Assembly: GCA_014523665.1 (NCBI GenBank)
Contig: JAATVR010000051.1
Coordinates: forward strand, 1-14,974
DNA from: Nitrososphaerales archaeon TH526
GTDB taxonomy: Archaea > Thermoproteota > Nitrososphaeria > Nitrososphaerales > Nitrososphaeraceae
Direction: 5' to 3'
DNA: 14,974 nucleotides
Shown: in pieces, positions 1 to 7,150 of the stretch
How the letters are laid out: every line of letters begins with the position of its first letter
Position numbering within the stretch: position 1 is the stretch's first letter
Notes under the pieces: model-generated
What the model was told of the DNA's origin: nothing
The model's input: only the letters and a program-made list of their open reading frames with translations
Database searches by the model: none
Made by a program: the position numbers and the translations under genes

Positions 1-306
1 CTTTTCAGCTGGGATTGCTTTTATCTTTCTTACAACTACTGTATCGCCTATAGCAACACCAGCATTATTTCGTACAAGACCATCAACACGAATTATTCCC
101 TTACCTTCATCAGAAGGGTACAGCGGCAAACACTTTGCTACCGTCCTCTTATGGCTCTTACTCTTTTCTCCACCTCTAATTTCAATTACATCTCCTGTAG
201 AAGCGGTGAGAGAATCCATAGAGTCATAATCAATACGAGCTACGCCTCTTCCTACATCCCTAGTGTAAGCTTCGAGTATTTTCAGAGAAAATGTATCCGG
301 CTGCAT
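1..306 (-). CDS. cdc48: Cdc48/VCP-like AAA+ ATPase, N-terminal domain only (cut by the window edge)
   Basis: Reading from ATG at 306 to the left edge gives 102 codons with no stop, so the gene continues outside the window. The peptide begins MQPDTFSLKILEAYTRDVG and continues with GRGVARID, GDVIEIRGG, KGIIRVDGLVRNNAG and GDTVVVRKI. These match the double-psi barrel N-domain of archaeal Cdc48/VAT proteins, which unfold protein substrates with ATP in the cytoplasm, often ahead of the proteasome. The AAA+ modules lie outside, so the full architecture cannot be confirmed. The start is supported by the conserved beginning of the domain and by a TATA-like box about 25 bases upstream, which suggests a leaderless transcript. 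The next gene upstream is tfb, on the same strand, 225 bases away. Confidence 0.85.
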   Translation of the reverse strand, partial: MQPDTFSLKILEAYTRDVGRGVARIDYDSMDSLTASTGDVIEIRGGEKSKSHKRTVAKCLPLYPSDEGKGIIRVDGLVRNNAGVAIGDTVVVRKIKAIPAEK

Positions 307-325
307 AAACTCTCTTTTACTTAAC

Positions 326-337
326 TACTTATACATT
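326..337 (-). promoter_or_regulatory. TATA-like box for the Cdc48-like gene
   Basis: The minus strand reads ATGTATAAGT here, centred about 25 bases before the ATG at 306. Archaeal TATA boxes sit about 25 bases before the transcription start, so the mRNA would begin at or next to the start codon. No transcription factor B recognition element is obvious. Confidence 0.4.
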
Positions 338-531
338 TTATGGAAATTATTTTTATATCCGGTTCACAAGCCACAGGATGTGTGATTATCACCTTAACAT
401 GACCAAGATGACCAATGCGCCGATATCTTAAAGCGATACCGATTTCCCTTGTAATACTCGATATACCGGGCCATTACCTCAGTCCAAACTCAAATGGTAC
501 CCGGGGATATACTACACCCGGACTAAACACT

Positions 532-1446
532 TTAGTTGAGTTGTGGGATCTTCATAGACAACTCCTTAGTTCTATTCCTAAGTGTCACCTCTGTTACGCC
601 TCCTGCATTTGCCACTTCAATCTGAGTCCTTGCTTGGTCGTGGTTCCTGCAAGAAAGATAAATGACAGCTCCGGCTAATCCCATTGGATCTTTTCCTGCC
701 GAAATTCCGCTTTTTGAGATCACACGCATATAGTCAATAGCATACCGCTTTGTGATTTCACTTATTCCTAATTTGTTCGCAAGTCTTGATACACACTTAA
801 TTGGGTCAATCATTGGTATTTTTAGATCCAAATTTAACACTATGAGTCTATATGTGCGGGCTAGCTCTTTGTATGAGGTATTGCTTATGACTGCTATGTC
901 ATTCAAAGTCCTTGTAATGGCAGCCTCTCTACAAGCAATGTAAATAGACGCACCCAAGGCAGCATTTATAGTTCTGCCTTTTATCATTCCCATCCCCTGA
1001 ACCTTTCTATATATGTAGGCGGCTTTTTCTATCGTGGCATAAGGCAACGATAGCTTTCCCTTCATTGCTTCAAGCTTCACAAAGGCACTCTTAAGATTTC
1101 TATCAGTTGCAGTCCTTGCTTGTAATCGGTAATCCCAAGTCCTTAATCTTTCCATCATAACACGCATGGAGTTGTCAATAGCCTGACCACTAGCGTCCTT
1201 GTTTGGTTTGCCGATGACGGTATAAAGTCCTTTATCATGTCTAGCAAGAGTATTAGGCATCCCTACTCTGCTCCTTTCTCTGTCCTGTAATGCGTCGAAC
1301 GATCTGCGTTCTTGGACATTTTGTTGAGACACCCTTTCTGAGAGAACAACTCCACAGCTGGTACAAATCGTCTCTCCAGAATCTGGATCAGTTATTGTGA
1401 ATTCGTAATCTCTGTGATTCTTACATAATAACTTGTTTCTTAACAT
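532..1446 (-). CDS. tfb: Transcription initiation factor B (TFB, archaeal TFIIB)
   Basis: This 304-residue protein has the full length and domain order of archaeal TFB, which bridges TBP on the TATA box to RNA polymerase. The N-terminal zinc ribbon uses C8, H11, C28 and C31 (a CxxH pair and a CxxC pair). The B-finger/linker region follows at about 45-80 with SRVGMP and HDKGLYTVIG. Two cyclin-like repeats follow, at about 109-195 and 203-297. The second repeat ends in GVTEVTLRNR, the helix that reads the B recognition element. The ATG at 1446 is preceded by a TATA-like box at leaderless spacing. Thaumarchaea usually carry several TFB paralogues, and the sequence alone does not show which one this is or which promoters it prefers. 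Confidence 0.97.
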   Translation of the reverse strand: MLRNKLLCKNHRDYEFTITDPDSGETICTSCGVVLSERVSQQNVQERRSFDALQDRERSRVGMPNTLARHDKGLYTVIGKPNKDASGQAIDNSMRVMMERLRTWDYRLQARTATDRNLKSAFVKLEAMKGKLSLPYATIEKAAYIYRKVQGMGMIKGRTINAALGASIYIACREAAITRTLNDIAVISNTSYKELARTYRLIVLNLDLKIPMIDPIKCVSRLANKLGISEITKRYAIDYMRVISKSGISAGKDPMGLAGAVIYLSCRNHDQARTQIEVANAGGVTEVTLRNRTKELSMKIPQLN

Positions 1447-1467
1447 AAGGTATATATATACATCACA

Positions 1468-1478
1468 TATACTTAAAT
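1468..1478 (-). promoter_or_regulatory. TATA-like box for tfb
   Basis: The minus strand reads ATTTAAGTATA, centred about 26 bases before the ATG at 1446. This spacing fits a leaderless transcript. A run of alternating TA at 1451-1460 lies between the box and the gene and could be mistaken for the box, but it is too close to the start codon. Confidence 0.5.
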
Positions 1479-1965
1479 GACTCTAATTTGCGGGTCGCGA
1501 GCGTTTGATCTATGTCTAAACTATCATATCGCGTACCCATATACTATATTCGGATCCTACACGTCATATTCCGTTCTAATGGTTAGGTTTGGATGAGTGA
1601 AAACACCGTCCGACGAACTCAAAGTAATGTATCACGCCCGATCATAATTATGGGTATCATTCTTATACGAATTGTCACACCGGAAGAACGGTAACCTGCG
1701 GGACATCCTCCTTCTTCCCGACGGAGGCATTACCACGGAATTCCTTGGGATAGCACAATTTTGAGCTCGGACCTAAAAGGCATTTGTCTTTGGTTTACCG
1801 ATCTAAAGAAAAGGTGATCTTTAAAGCTTTCTCTAAGCTTCAGGTACCTCAAATCAGTTGTTGACTGATATACTTGTGATCTTCCAAGCCTTCCAAGCTA
1901 TTCCGCTGAAGATTTTTTTTGGCGAGCGATGTCATAAAAATTGATTAAAACTATTGGAGGCTGTT
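1479..1965. other. Noncoding stretch with a GC-rich self-complementary patch
   Basis: I find no credible gene here on either strand. Three small structures stand out. CATAATTATG at 1643-1652 is a perfect 10-base palindrome. A GC-rich patch at 1681-1734 has competing pairings: GGAAGAA 1682-1688 with TTCTTCC 1712-1718, CCTCC 1707-1711 with GGAGG 1723-1727, and GGTAA 1690-1694 with TTACC 1730-1734. CTTCCAAGC is perfectly duplicated in tandem at 1881-1898. A run of eight T at about 1913-1920 could end a plus-strand transcript. Confidence 0.5.
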
Positions 1966-2046
1966 ATGAAGGGTACTCTGATATGGAAAAGTACACACAC
2001 AATCATGAGTAAAGCTGCAGGCCATCTGCTAATTGACCTTTTTTAA
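1966..2046 (+). CDS. Candidate micro-ORF with strong Shine-Dalgarno (26 residues)
   Basis: A GGAGG at 1956-1960 sits five bases before ATG at 1966, a good spacing for the archaeal anti-Shine-Dalgarno sequence. The frame gives 26 residues (MKGTLIWKST...LLIDLF) and stops with TAA at 2044-2046. I do not recognise the peptide; its C-terminal end is hydrophobic. A second micro-ORF with its own Shine-Dalgarno follows 16 bases later. The length is too small for codon-use evidence, so the ribosome-binding sequence is the only support. Confidence 0.25.
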   Translation: MKGTLIWKSTHTIMSKAAGHLLIDLF

Positions 2047-2062
2047 AATCACAGGAGATAAC

Positions 2063-2125
2063 ATGAGGTATTTAGGATTAATCAAATGTCGTCCTTTTTC
2101 TGAAAGCCGTTGTCGAGCGGAGTAA
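2063..2125 (+). CDS. Candidate second micro-ORF with Shine-Dalgarno (20 residues)
   Basis: AGGAG at 2053-2057 lies five bases before ATG at 2063. The frame encodes 20 residues (MRYLGLIKCRPFSESRCRAE) and stops with TAA at 2123-2125. The peptide is basic and has two cysteines. It ends 18 bases before the stop of the convergent leucine-zipper gene. I do not recognise it. Its pairing with the micro-ORF just upstream is the main reason to list it. Confidence 0.22.
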   Translation: MRYLGLIKCRPFSESRCRAE

Positions 2126-2143
2126 CCTTCTCCAGAAACCCTC

Positions 2144-2332
2144 CTATCTCAACTTCTCTATATCTTCTAAATGAGCCCTCAATACTTCCAATTGATCAGC
2201 CATCTCTCGGTTTTCCTCGATTAGCACCTGGTTCTCATCATTTAGCCTTTTCCGAAGGTTTTTTTCAGAATCTAAAGCCTCCTGAAGGATTACTATTCTT
2301 TCTCTTAGTTCCGTAACGAAGGACACGCTCAT
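2144..2332 (-). CDS. Leucine-zipper microprotein, 62 residues, function unknown
   Basis: The 62-residue product is almost wholly one predicted coiled coil. From residue 9 to 58 the core positions alternate 3-4 without a break. One face is L9, L16, E23, L30, L37, M44, L51, I58 and the other is I13, L20, R27, N34, N41, L48, L55. Leucines every seven residues with asparagines on the opposite core position resemble a parallel dimeric zipper. There is no basic DNA-binding segment, membrane span or catalytic motif. The heptad register is hard to explain by chance, so I consider the gene real despite its size. It may self-associate or act as an adaptor. The ATG at 2332 has an AT-rich TATA-like stretch 25-35 bases upstream and no Shine-Dalgarno. 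Confidence 0.65.
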   Translation of the reverse strand: MSVSFVTELRERIVILQEALDSEKNLRKRLNDENQVLIEENREMADQLEVLRAHLEDIEKLR

Positions 2333-2354
2333 CGCAAACTGTCTATGTGAATTA

Positions 2355-2367
2355 ATTAAAAATTTAA
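2355..2367 (-). promoter_or_regulatory. Possible TATA-like box for the leucine-zipper gene
   Basis: The minus strand reads TTAAATTTTTAAT, centred about 29 bases before the ATG at 2332. The whole area is AT-rich, so the exact box is uncertain. A 7-base inverted repeat (AGCTGAT/ATCAGCT, 2406-2425) lies about 40 bases farther upstream. Confidence 0.3.
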
Positions 2368-2370
2368 TAC

Positions 2371-2943
2371 GATAATTTAGTGCGGCTAATTAATTGAAAT
2401 AATTAAGCTGATCCTCTTATCAGCTCTAACCTATGGATCCACATCAAGATGAACCTACGTTGGAAGAGGCCAAATAATGTGTTACCATCGTCGTTAGTTC
2501 TCCCCCTCACCTAGACGTAGAATTTTTTTAGATGGATCATCGATGCTAAATTCTCGTCCCTCGAAGATCGAGCTATCACTTATACATCAATAATCCGAAG
2601 CATCATACCGATGGACCTTAAAGGCCTTTCTCAACTTTTCCTTTTTCAACTTGTATTTGGCTAAATTGATTATGGAAGCAAGGTTTCATTCTTATAGTTT
2701 CAACTACATATTTTAGAATTTGGCCCTAGAAATTTGCAGCTTCATGATCTATTTTGACGGTCTACTATGAGTAAACTATGGGCATAAAAGGTGTGAATTA
2801 GATTGCATAGTAGATAGGCAAATCATAGCAGGACGCTGGATAGGGTCTACGCCGAGGAATTCTTGAATGGATCTCAACATTTAATGCTTTGTGTTTGCTC
2901 TAGTGCAAATGGAACGGCAAAAATATCATAATTTATCAGTCAC
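2371..2943. other. Noncoding stretch, no gene seen
   Basis: No supported ORF on either strand; ATG-initiated frames here end within about 20 codons and lack Shine-Dalgarno sequences. The only structures are the short hairpin at 2406-2425 (7-base arms, 6-base loop) and a distant inverted repeat TCTACTATG/CATAGTAGA at 2761-2769 and 2806-2814. Both are within what chance allows in a window of this size. Confidence 0.5.
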
Positions 2944-2993
2944 ATTTATAATTGCCTGATTCTGACAATTATTAAGTTTAACGAGGTTGGTGA
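2944..2993 (+). promoter_or_regulatory. TATA-like box and Shine-Dalgarno for the small membrane protein
   Basis: TTTATAAT at about 2945-2952 resembles a TATA box, which would place a transcript start near 2972. GGTGA at 2989-2993 matches part of the consensus GGAGGTGAT and sits six bases before the TTG at 3000. Together they support translation from that TTG. Confidence 0.4.
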
Positions 2994-2999
2994 AGCTTT

Positions 3000-3152
3000 T
3001 TGGAACAGGATAACAATCACAGAGAAATCGACGATAAAGTAAATGAGCAACCATTAAGAAAACGAAGGACTACCAAGAAAGGGATAGTAATTACCGCACT
3101 GATAGTTAGCGCAATAGTAGGCGCTAGTTTCATTGTATACTTTATCCCGTAG
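3000..3152 (+). CDS. Small single-span membrane protein (50 residues), function unknown
   Basis: From TTG at 3000 the frame gives 50 residues. The first 31 or so are hydrophilic and end in a strongly basic stretch (LRKRRTTKKG). They are followed by one hydrophobic span, IVITALIVSAIVGASFIVYF, and a two-residue tail. The positive-inside rule predicts a cytoplasmic N-terminus with the C-terminus at or outside the membrane. I recall similar thaumarchaeal small proteins in which this span leads into an extracytoplasmic part, but here the protein stops straight after it. No ATG or GTG exists in the frame, and the preceding in-frame stop is at 2991-2993. The GGTGA spacing makes TTG 3000 the best start. 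It lies 129 bases before the large membrane gene on the same strand. Confidence 0.55.
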   Translation: MEQDNNHREIDDKVNEQPLRKRRTTKKGIVITALIVSAIVGASFIVYFIP

Positions 3153-3281
3153 CTTTCAAAAGTAATTCGAATTAAACAGAATTAAGCGAAATTCTGGCTG
3201 GATTCTACTCATTGCTATCATTCATCTTTTACCATCCTAAATTCCTGTTTCAAAAATGAATTTTCTTAGTAATAAATTTAC

Positions 3282-5990
3282 ATGGGGTTTGTGTTTCAAC
3301 AAGGATTGATTATTGGCACTTCTCTCGTCTTCTTCTACGCTGTTCTTCTTGCAGTGGTTTCATCGAGTGTATTGCTTTTAGAGCTTACCCTCACTCGAAT
3401 CTTCTCAATAATTCTCTGGTATGACTATGCATTTATGGCCATTTCAATTGCTTTTTTTGGCCTTGGTATAGGTTCTCTTGTTGCACATATAGCCAAGAAT
3501 CGACTTCGGAGAGAAGACATACCTGTCTATTTACTGAAGTCTTCCTTAGGTTTTGCGATATCCATAGGAGTTTTCATTGTTGTAACAAGTTACCTCATCC
3601 CACCCAGCATAGATTTTCTTTACCTATTCTACCTCGCCTCCTCATTACCTTTCGTGTTTGCAGGTATTGCCATAGCACTAATTTTCTATTCCAGACCTAG
3701 AGATATCAGTAGACTATATTTTCTTGACTTGATGGGATCTGCAGCTGCCACACTGTTGTTGGATCCGTTGCTTAGAGGTTTCGGAGCTGAATATACGTTA
3801 GTTTTTGTTTCGTTGTTGATATCTGTGACTTGCCTGCTGGGAATATTTGTTATGAGTACAAATAAAACTTACTTGTCCATTCGTCTTCCACGATCATTAA
3901 AAGTCAAAAAGGTCTTCGTCAGGTGGGCAGCTCTCATTCAAAGGAACGGAGAGTCGTCCAAGGCAGAACAAGGTCTAACTCATTATGACACTAGTACGGG
4001 TAGTAAGAGCAGAACGCAATTAATTAGATTGCTAACGATTTCGCTGGGCCTTGTAGTTATTTTTTCGCTGATTCTAGCGCTGAGTTCCACACATGCAGAT
4101 TTGATTTCAATTAAACCAGGCGAGAAAAAAGGATTACACCACCAGCTTTCTAATCCCTCGAATTTTGAACATCTTTTTACCGAATGGAATTCATTTTCAA
4201 AGATTGATGTGACCCGCCAACTACACAATACGACTCAATCTCAAAGCTTCGATGCCTCTGGAAGATCCAGGGCTCTAGCCGCCATTGCAATAGATGCTGA
4301 TGCCGACACACCAGTGATACGTTGGAATGGAACCTTACAGGATCTGGAATGGATCAAGCGCTATATGGATTTCTTGCCTTACGAGATTTCTGATACTAAC
4401 TCAACTTTGGTAATCGGAAGTGGTGGAGGCGAAGACGTCCTAACATCTTTGGCAGGAGGATCAAGTAATGTAACCGCAGTTGAAATAAACCCGTTAATCA
4501 TTGAAGCAGCAAAAAGGTTTGGTCAATCTGCTGGCAACTTGTATGACCGAGATCAGGTAGAATTAGTAATTGATGAAGGGAGAAGATACTTAAGTGGTAC
4601 TGATTCAAGATTCGACCTCATCATGATCAAGCTGGTTGATTCATGGGCAGCTCAACTTGCGGGAGGGTATGCCTTGTCGGAGAATTACTTGTACACAGTA
4701 GAAGCATTTAAACAATATCTGGATCACCTGAATGAAGGTGATGGCATGTTAGTGATGATACGATGGAACATAGAATTGCCGCGGCTGATACCTTTGATCT
4801 ATGAATCCTTACGAGAAGACCATGACGATTCACCAAGTGTCCCAAGTACCGGATCATCAACTAGCGGCTTAAGGGAAAACCAAGAGATTCTCAGTAGGGT
4901 AATTATAGTGGAAAACAAACCCGGCCTTTACTTTCTTCCTTCAAGCGAAGGATCCATTTATCCCGTGTTGGTAATGATTAAAAATAGTGCTTTTACACCA
5001 AAAGAGTTGGAAATAGTCAAACAAAAAGTATCTGAAAGAAATGCTAGAACGATCCTACTGCCTACCGACACCGTGCAAACGGGATTTGAAGAAGTTCTGT
5101 CTAGAAATTCTGGATCAATTGGGTCATTACGAATAGGCCAAAATTCAAGCTTTTCTTCCCTTGCCCCTCCAACAGACGATTCACCTTTTTTCTTTGCTAG
5201 AGAAAGAATCCCTTTCCAACTAATTGTGTTACTCACCACTGTACTTATTCTGTCCGGGGTGTTGTTTACTATTTTAATTTATTATTCTAAGATAAGGGGC
5301 ACTGATATGCTATCAGTAATGTTATCAAATAGGTATTATTTAGTTTTCGCCACTTGTATCGGTTTTGGTTTCATGTTCTTTGAAATCACTTTGATCCAAA
5401 AATTCCTGTTGATCCTTGGAACACCAATTTTGGCATTGACCGCTATACTCTTCTCAATATTGGTTGCTACAGGAATAGGCTCGTATGCCAGCGGAAAATT
5501 ATTTCCAACCCGGCCTGATAGAGCCATATTGGTTTCCATACCATTCCTCATTGTATTAACTATAGCATACTATTTCCTCATAGATGATCTTGTTTACAGA
5601 GGTATAATTCTGCACATTTACGCACGTATCACGCTTACTGTTATCTTTCTTACACCAATTGGATTTTTGATGGGATTCCAATTTCCATCTATCATCCGGT
5701 TAGCGAATGGATACCAGAGGAAATACGCTAATACGATACAGAGCCAAATTGGATCTAACAATAAATTTTCTGATTCCAATAAGGTTTCAATGGAAGAAAT
5801 CAATGAAACTAATGATCACAATGTAACATTAATTTGGGGTGTTAACATTATCGCTTCAGTTATAGGGTCTGTCCTTGCAATCATTTCGTCGATGGTGGTG
5901 GGGCTTAACAATACATTATTGGTGGGTATGGGATTTTACGTTGGCGCATTTGGAATAATGTTAGGAATTTCATATGTATCTCGAGATTAA
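3282..5990 (+). CDS. Polytopic membrane protein with embedded spermidine-synthase-like methyltransferase-fold domain
   Basis: The 902-residue protein has three parts. The N-terminal membrane region (about 1-195, six or seven spans) contains LLELTLTRIFS and GLGIGS. After a basic cytoplasmic stretch and another span (about 249-268) comes a soluble Rossmann-fold domain (about 340-600) of spermidine-synthase type, with G379-S-G-G-G383 and acidic E401. A C-terminal membrane region of about six or seven spans (645-902) contains FFEITLIQKF and GIGSYASG, echoing the N-terminal motif. This order is that of prokaryotic fused spermidine synthase-like membrane proteins. Where aminopropyltransferases have the proton-accepting Asp of IIVDSTDP, this protein has K450 (MIKLVDSW); D453 is kept. 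Polyamine synthesis is therefore doubtful, and the substrate is unknown. No clear Shine-Dalgarno precedes the ATG. Confidence 0.85.
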   Translation: MGFVFQQGLIIGTSLVFFYAVLLAVVSSSVLLLELTLTRIFSIILWYDYAFMAISIAFFGLGIGSLVAHIAKNRLRREDIPVYLLKSSLGFAISIGVFIVVTSYLIPPSIDFLYLFYLASSLPFVFAGIAIALIFYSRPRDISRLYFLDLMGSAAATLLLDPLLRGFGAEYTLVFVSLLISVTCLLGIFVMSTNKTYLSIRLPRSLKVKKVFVRWAALIQRNGESSKAEQGLTHYDTSTGSKSRTQLIRLLTISLGLVVIFSLILALSSTHADLISIKPGEKKGLHHQLSNPSNFEHLFTEWNSFSKIDVTRQLHNTTQSQSFDASGRSRALAAIAIDADADTPVIRWNGTLQDLEWIKRYMDFLPYEISDTNSTLVIGSGGGEDVLTSLAGGSSNVTAVEINPLIIEAAKRFGQSAGNLYDRDQVELVIDEGRRYLSGTDSRFDLIMIKLVDSWAAQLAGGYALSENYLYTVEAFKQYLDHLNEGDGMLVMIRWNIELPRLIPLIYESLREDHDDSPSVPSTGSSTSGLRENQEILSRVIIVENKPGLYFLPSSEGSIYPVLVMIKNSAFTPKELEIVKQKVSERNARTILLPTDTVQTGFEEVLSRNSGSIGSLRIGQNSSFSSLAPPTDDSPFFFARERIPFQLIVLLTTVLILSGVLFTILIYYSKIRGTDMLSVMLSNRYYLVFATCIGFGFMFFEITLIQKFLLILGTPILALTAILFSILVATGIGSYASGKLFPTRPDRAILVSIPFLIVLTIAYYFLIDDLVYRGIILHIYARITLTVIFLTPIGFLMGFQFPSIIRLANGYQRKYANTIQSQIGSNNKFSDSNKVSMEEINETNDHNVTLIWGVNIIASVIGSVLAIISSMVVGLNNTLLVGMGFYVGAFGIMLGISYVSRD

Positions 5991-6604
5991 TGGAATAATT
6001 GTAGGCCAAAGTTCATACAATTGTGCCACGTGAAAAAAACCTGATTGGAAGAATCATGACTAGAAATCTTTTCGAAATACTGTCCCAATCGTTAGTTGAA
6101 CTAGCTCATGATAAGGTGATATAACCTATTTGATCAGAAAGCAATTGCTCGAGATGATCCAATCTCGTCTAGATATATTTCTTCCAAATGGTAACTGTAT
6201 TTATCATGCCTAATATACTAAAAGATAACTTTGGTACTCTCATCACTAGTTCATTTTTGAATTTGTAATTGAAGTATTTTAACTACCACTCCATGAAAAT
6301 ATCAAAATTCGCTTATACTGGAGCGGAGTTATTGAACTACGATCGAGTACCGATGGCAAATCAAGATAATGTTAACCAATCCGTATTCATATCGCAAATA
6401 TCTGAAGGTCTCCACAGAAGGTGTTTGTATGCTTATATCTGAACGAGTCATGTCTGGAGTAATATCATCTATAATTCGAAAAAAAGTACACACCCGTTTA
6501 GGGGCACAATCCTATCATCATTGGAGAACGTGAGTATAGCCACTTCTAATTCAAATACCAACTCTGCTCGTATTGTCGATGTCAAAGGGTATAGTTTTAG
6601 TATC
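5991..6604. other. Noncoding stretch, at most one weak small ORF
   Basis: Nothing here resembles a known family. A short frame at 6058-6126 (22 codons) has no Shine-Dalgarno. CGAGAT/ATCTCG at 6150-6167 forms a 6-base hairpin followed by a T-rich stretch, which might end the upstream transcript, though it is about 160 bases past the stop. A 49-codon plus-strand frame at 6293-6442 is listed separately. The 3' flank of the PRC-barrel-like gene closes the region. Confidence 0.45.
6293..6442 (+). CDS. Weak candidate small ORF (49 residues), unrecognised
   Basis: ATG at 6293 opens 49 codons ending TGA at 6440-6442. The peptide starts MKISKFAYTGAELLNYDR and ends GLHRRCLYAYI. It has no membrane span, known motif or repeat. 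No Shine-Dalgarno is visible and the nearest TATA-like sequence is too close to the ATG. It may be chance or a remnant of a decayed gene, and it is listed because it is the longest open frame in this gap that does not overlap a gene. Confidence 0.15.
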   Translation: MKISKFAYTGAELLNYDRVPMANQDNVNQSVFISQISEGLHRRCLYAYI

Positions 6605-6862
6605 TTAATAGCAAAACAAGAATAGATTCGTTTGGGGGATTTTGAGGTGGACACGTGTTCCGTCGAAACCATCTACTTTTGATTTCGGAACCAGAAATTT
6701 GTTTGTCTGATATTGACCAAAATTTAATACAATTATTGCATCTTTGAATTCGGCCACCACCCTACCACACAACGCTTGATCTGATGTAGTTGCTTCGCGT
6801 CTAGTATCTATTATTAGACTCCAATCGTCTATGTTATCAAATACAGATGACCGCTGCGCCAA
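6605..6862 (-). CDS. PRC-barrel-like small protein (85 residues)
   Basis: The product reads DDWSLIIDTRREATTSDQ, then GRVVAEFKDAIIVL, then FLVPKSKVDGFDGTRVHLKI. This order (a W near the start, a short strand about a residue such as Ser-Asp, then a conserved PKxxVxxFDG and hydrophobic strands) resembles the PRC-barrel-like small proteins common in thaumarchaea. Such domains are protein-interaction or sensing modules, and the partner is unknown. No ATG exists in the frame: the stop upstream is at 6872-6874 and TTG at 6862 is the first plausible start. It is divergent from the helix-hairpin-helix gene, with 84 bases between the two starts, so they may share a control region. The C-terminus is shorter than in proteins I recall. 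Confidence 0.65.
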   Translation of the reverse strand: MAQRSSVFDNIDDWSLIIDTRREATTSDQALCGRVVAEFKDAIIVLNFGQYQTNKFLVPKSKVDGFDGTRVHLKIPQTNLFLFCY

Positions 6863-6913
6863 TATGACAAACTAATCATATGTGGGAAGATATTTCTGTG
6901 ATGCCGATGTCAT

Positions 6914-6926
6914 CTATATATAAATT
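6914..6926 (+). promoter_or_regulatory. TATA box for the helix-hairpin-helix gene
   Basis: CTATATATAAATT is centred about 27 bases before ATG 6947 and is the best TATA box in the window. The spacing implies a leaderless mRNA. It lies in the 84-base divergent interval shared with the PRC-barrel-like gene. Confidence 0.6.
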
Positions 6927-6946
6927 TACTAGAAGAGTATATTAGT

Positions 6947-7150
6947 ATGTCCAAAATTACTTTTGTTATGGAATATACAATTCAGGAACTTGAGATTCCT
7001 GATGGGCTCAAAGAGCTGTTGACAAGGTCTGGATTTACCTTTGACTCTATTATCTCATCGGACGTTGATCATCTTGCTTCATCACTTGGAATCGAGAGGG
7101 ATGTAGCAAAAATAATACTGGAAGCAGCGAAAAAGCTCAAGAAAGACTAG
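6947..7150 (+). CDS. Small helix-hairpin-helix-like protein (67 residues)
   Basis: The segment from about residue 17 to 62 reads IPDGLKELLTRSGFTFDS, then DVDHLASSLGIERDVAKI and a lysine-rich helix to the end. This pattern (helix, short turn, a glycine before a hydrophobic residue, LGI, then a helix beginning with A and ending in KK) is that of helix-hairpin-helix domains such as the RadA N-terminal domain and the bacterial RNA polymerase alpha C-terminal domain. They bind DNA without sequence preference or mediate protein contacts. The first 16 residues are a short acidic/hydrophobic arm. ATG 6947 fits the TATA box at leaderless spacing; M8 is the alternative. The role may be in DNA repair, replication or transcription, but nothing adjacent decides it. 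Confidence 0.7.
   Translation: MSKITFVMEYTIQELEIPDGLKELLTRSGFTFDSIISSDVDHLASSLGIERDVAKIILEAAKKLKKD

Noticed and set aside
415..678. Plus-strand open frame of 87 codons
   Set aside because: It overlaps the 3' end of tfb antisense and has no conserved features, Shine-Dalgarno or TATA box. It is a shadow of tfb.
1676..1700. CCGGAAG...GGTAAC resembling the SRP RNA helix 8 loop
   Set aside because: The spacing and the AGCAG part of the SRP motif are missing, and no long flanking helix is visible.
2761..2814. Inverted repeat TCTACTATG/CATAGTAGA with a 36-base loop
   Set aside because: A 9-base match at this distance is expected a few times by chance in a 15-kb window, and nothing nearby supports a mobile element or structured RNA.
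6469..6672. Minus-strand open frame of 67 codons
   Set aside because: It overlaps the 3' end of the PRC-barrel-like gene in another frame and its sequence has no family resemblance.
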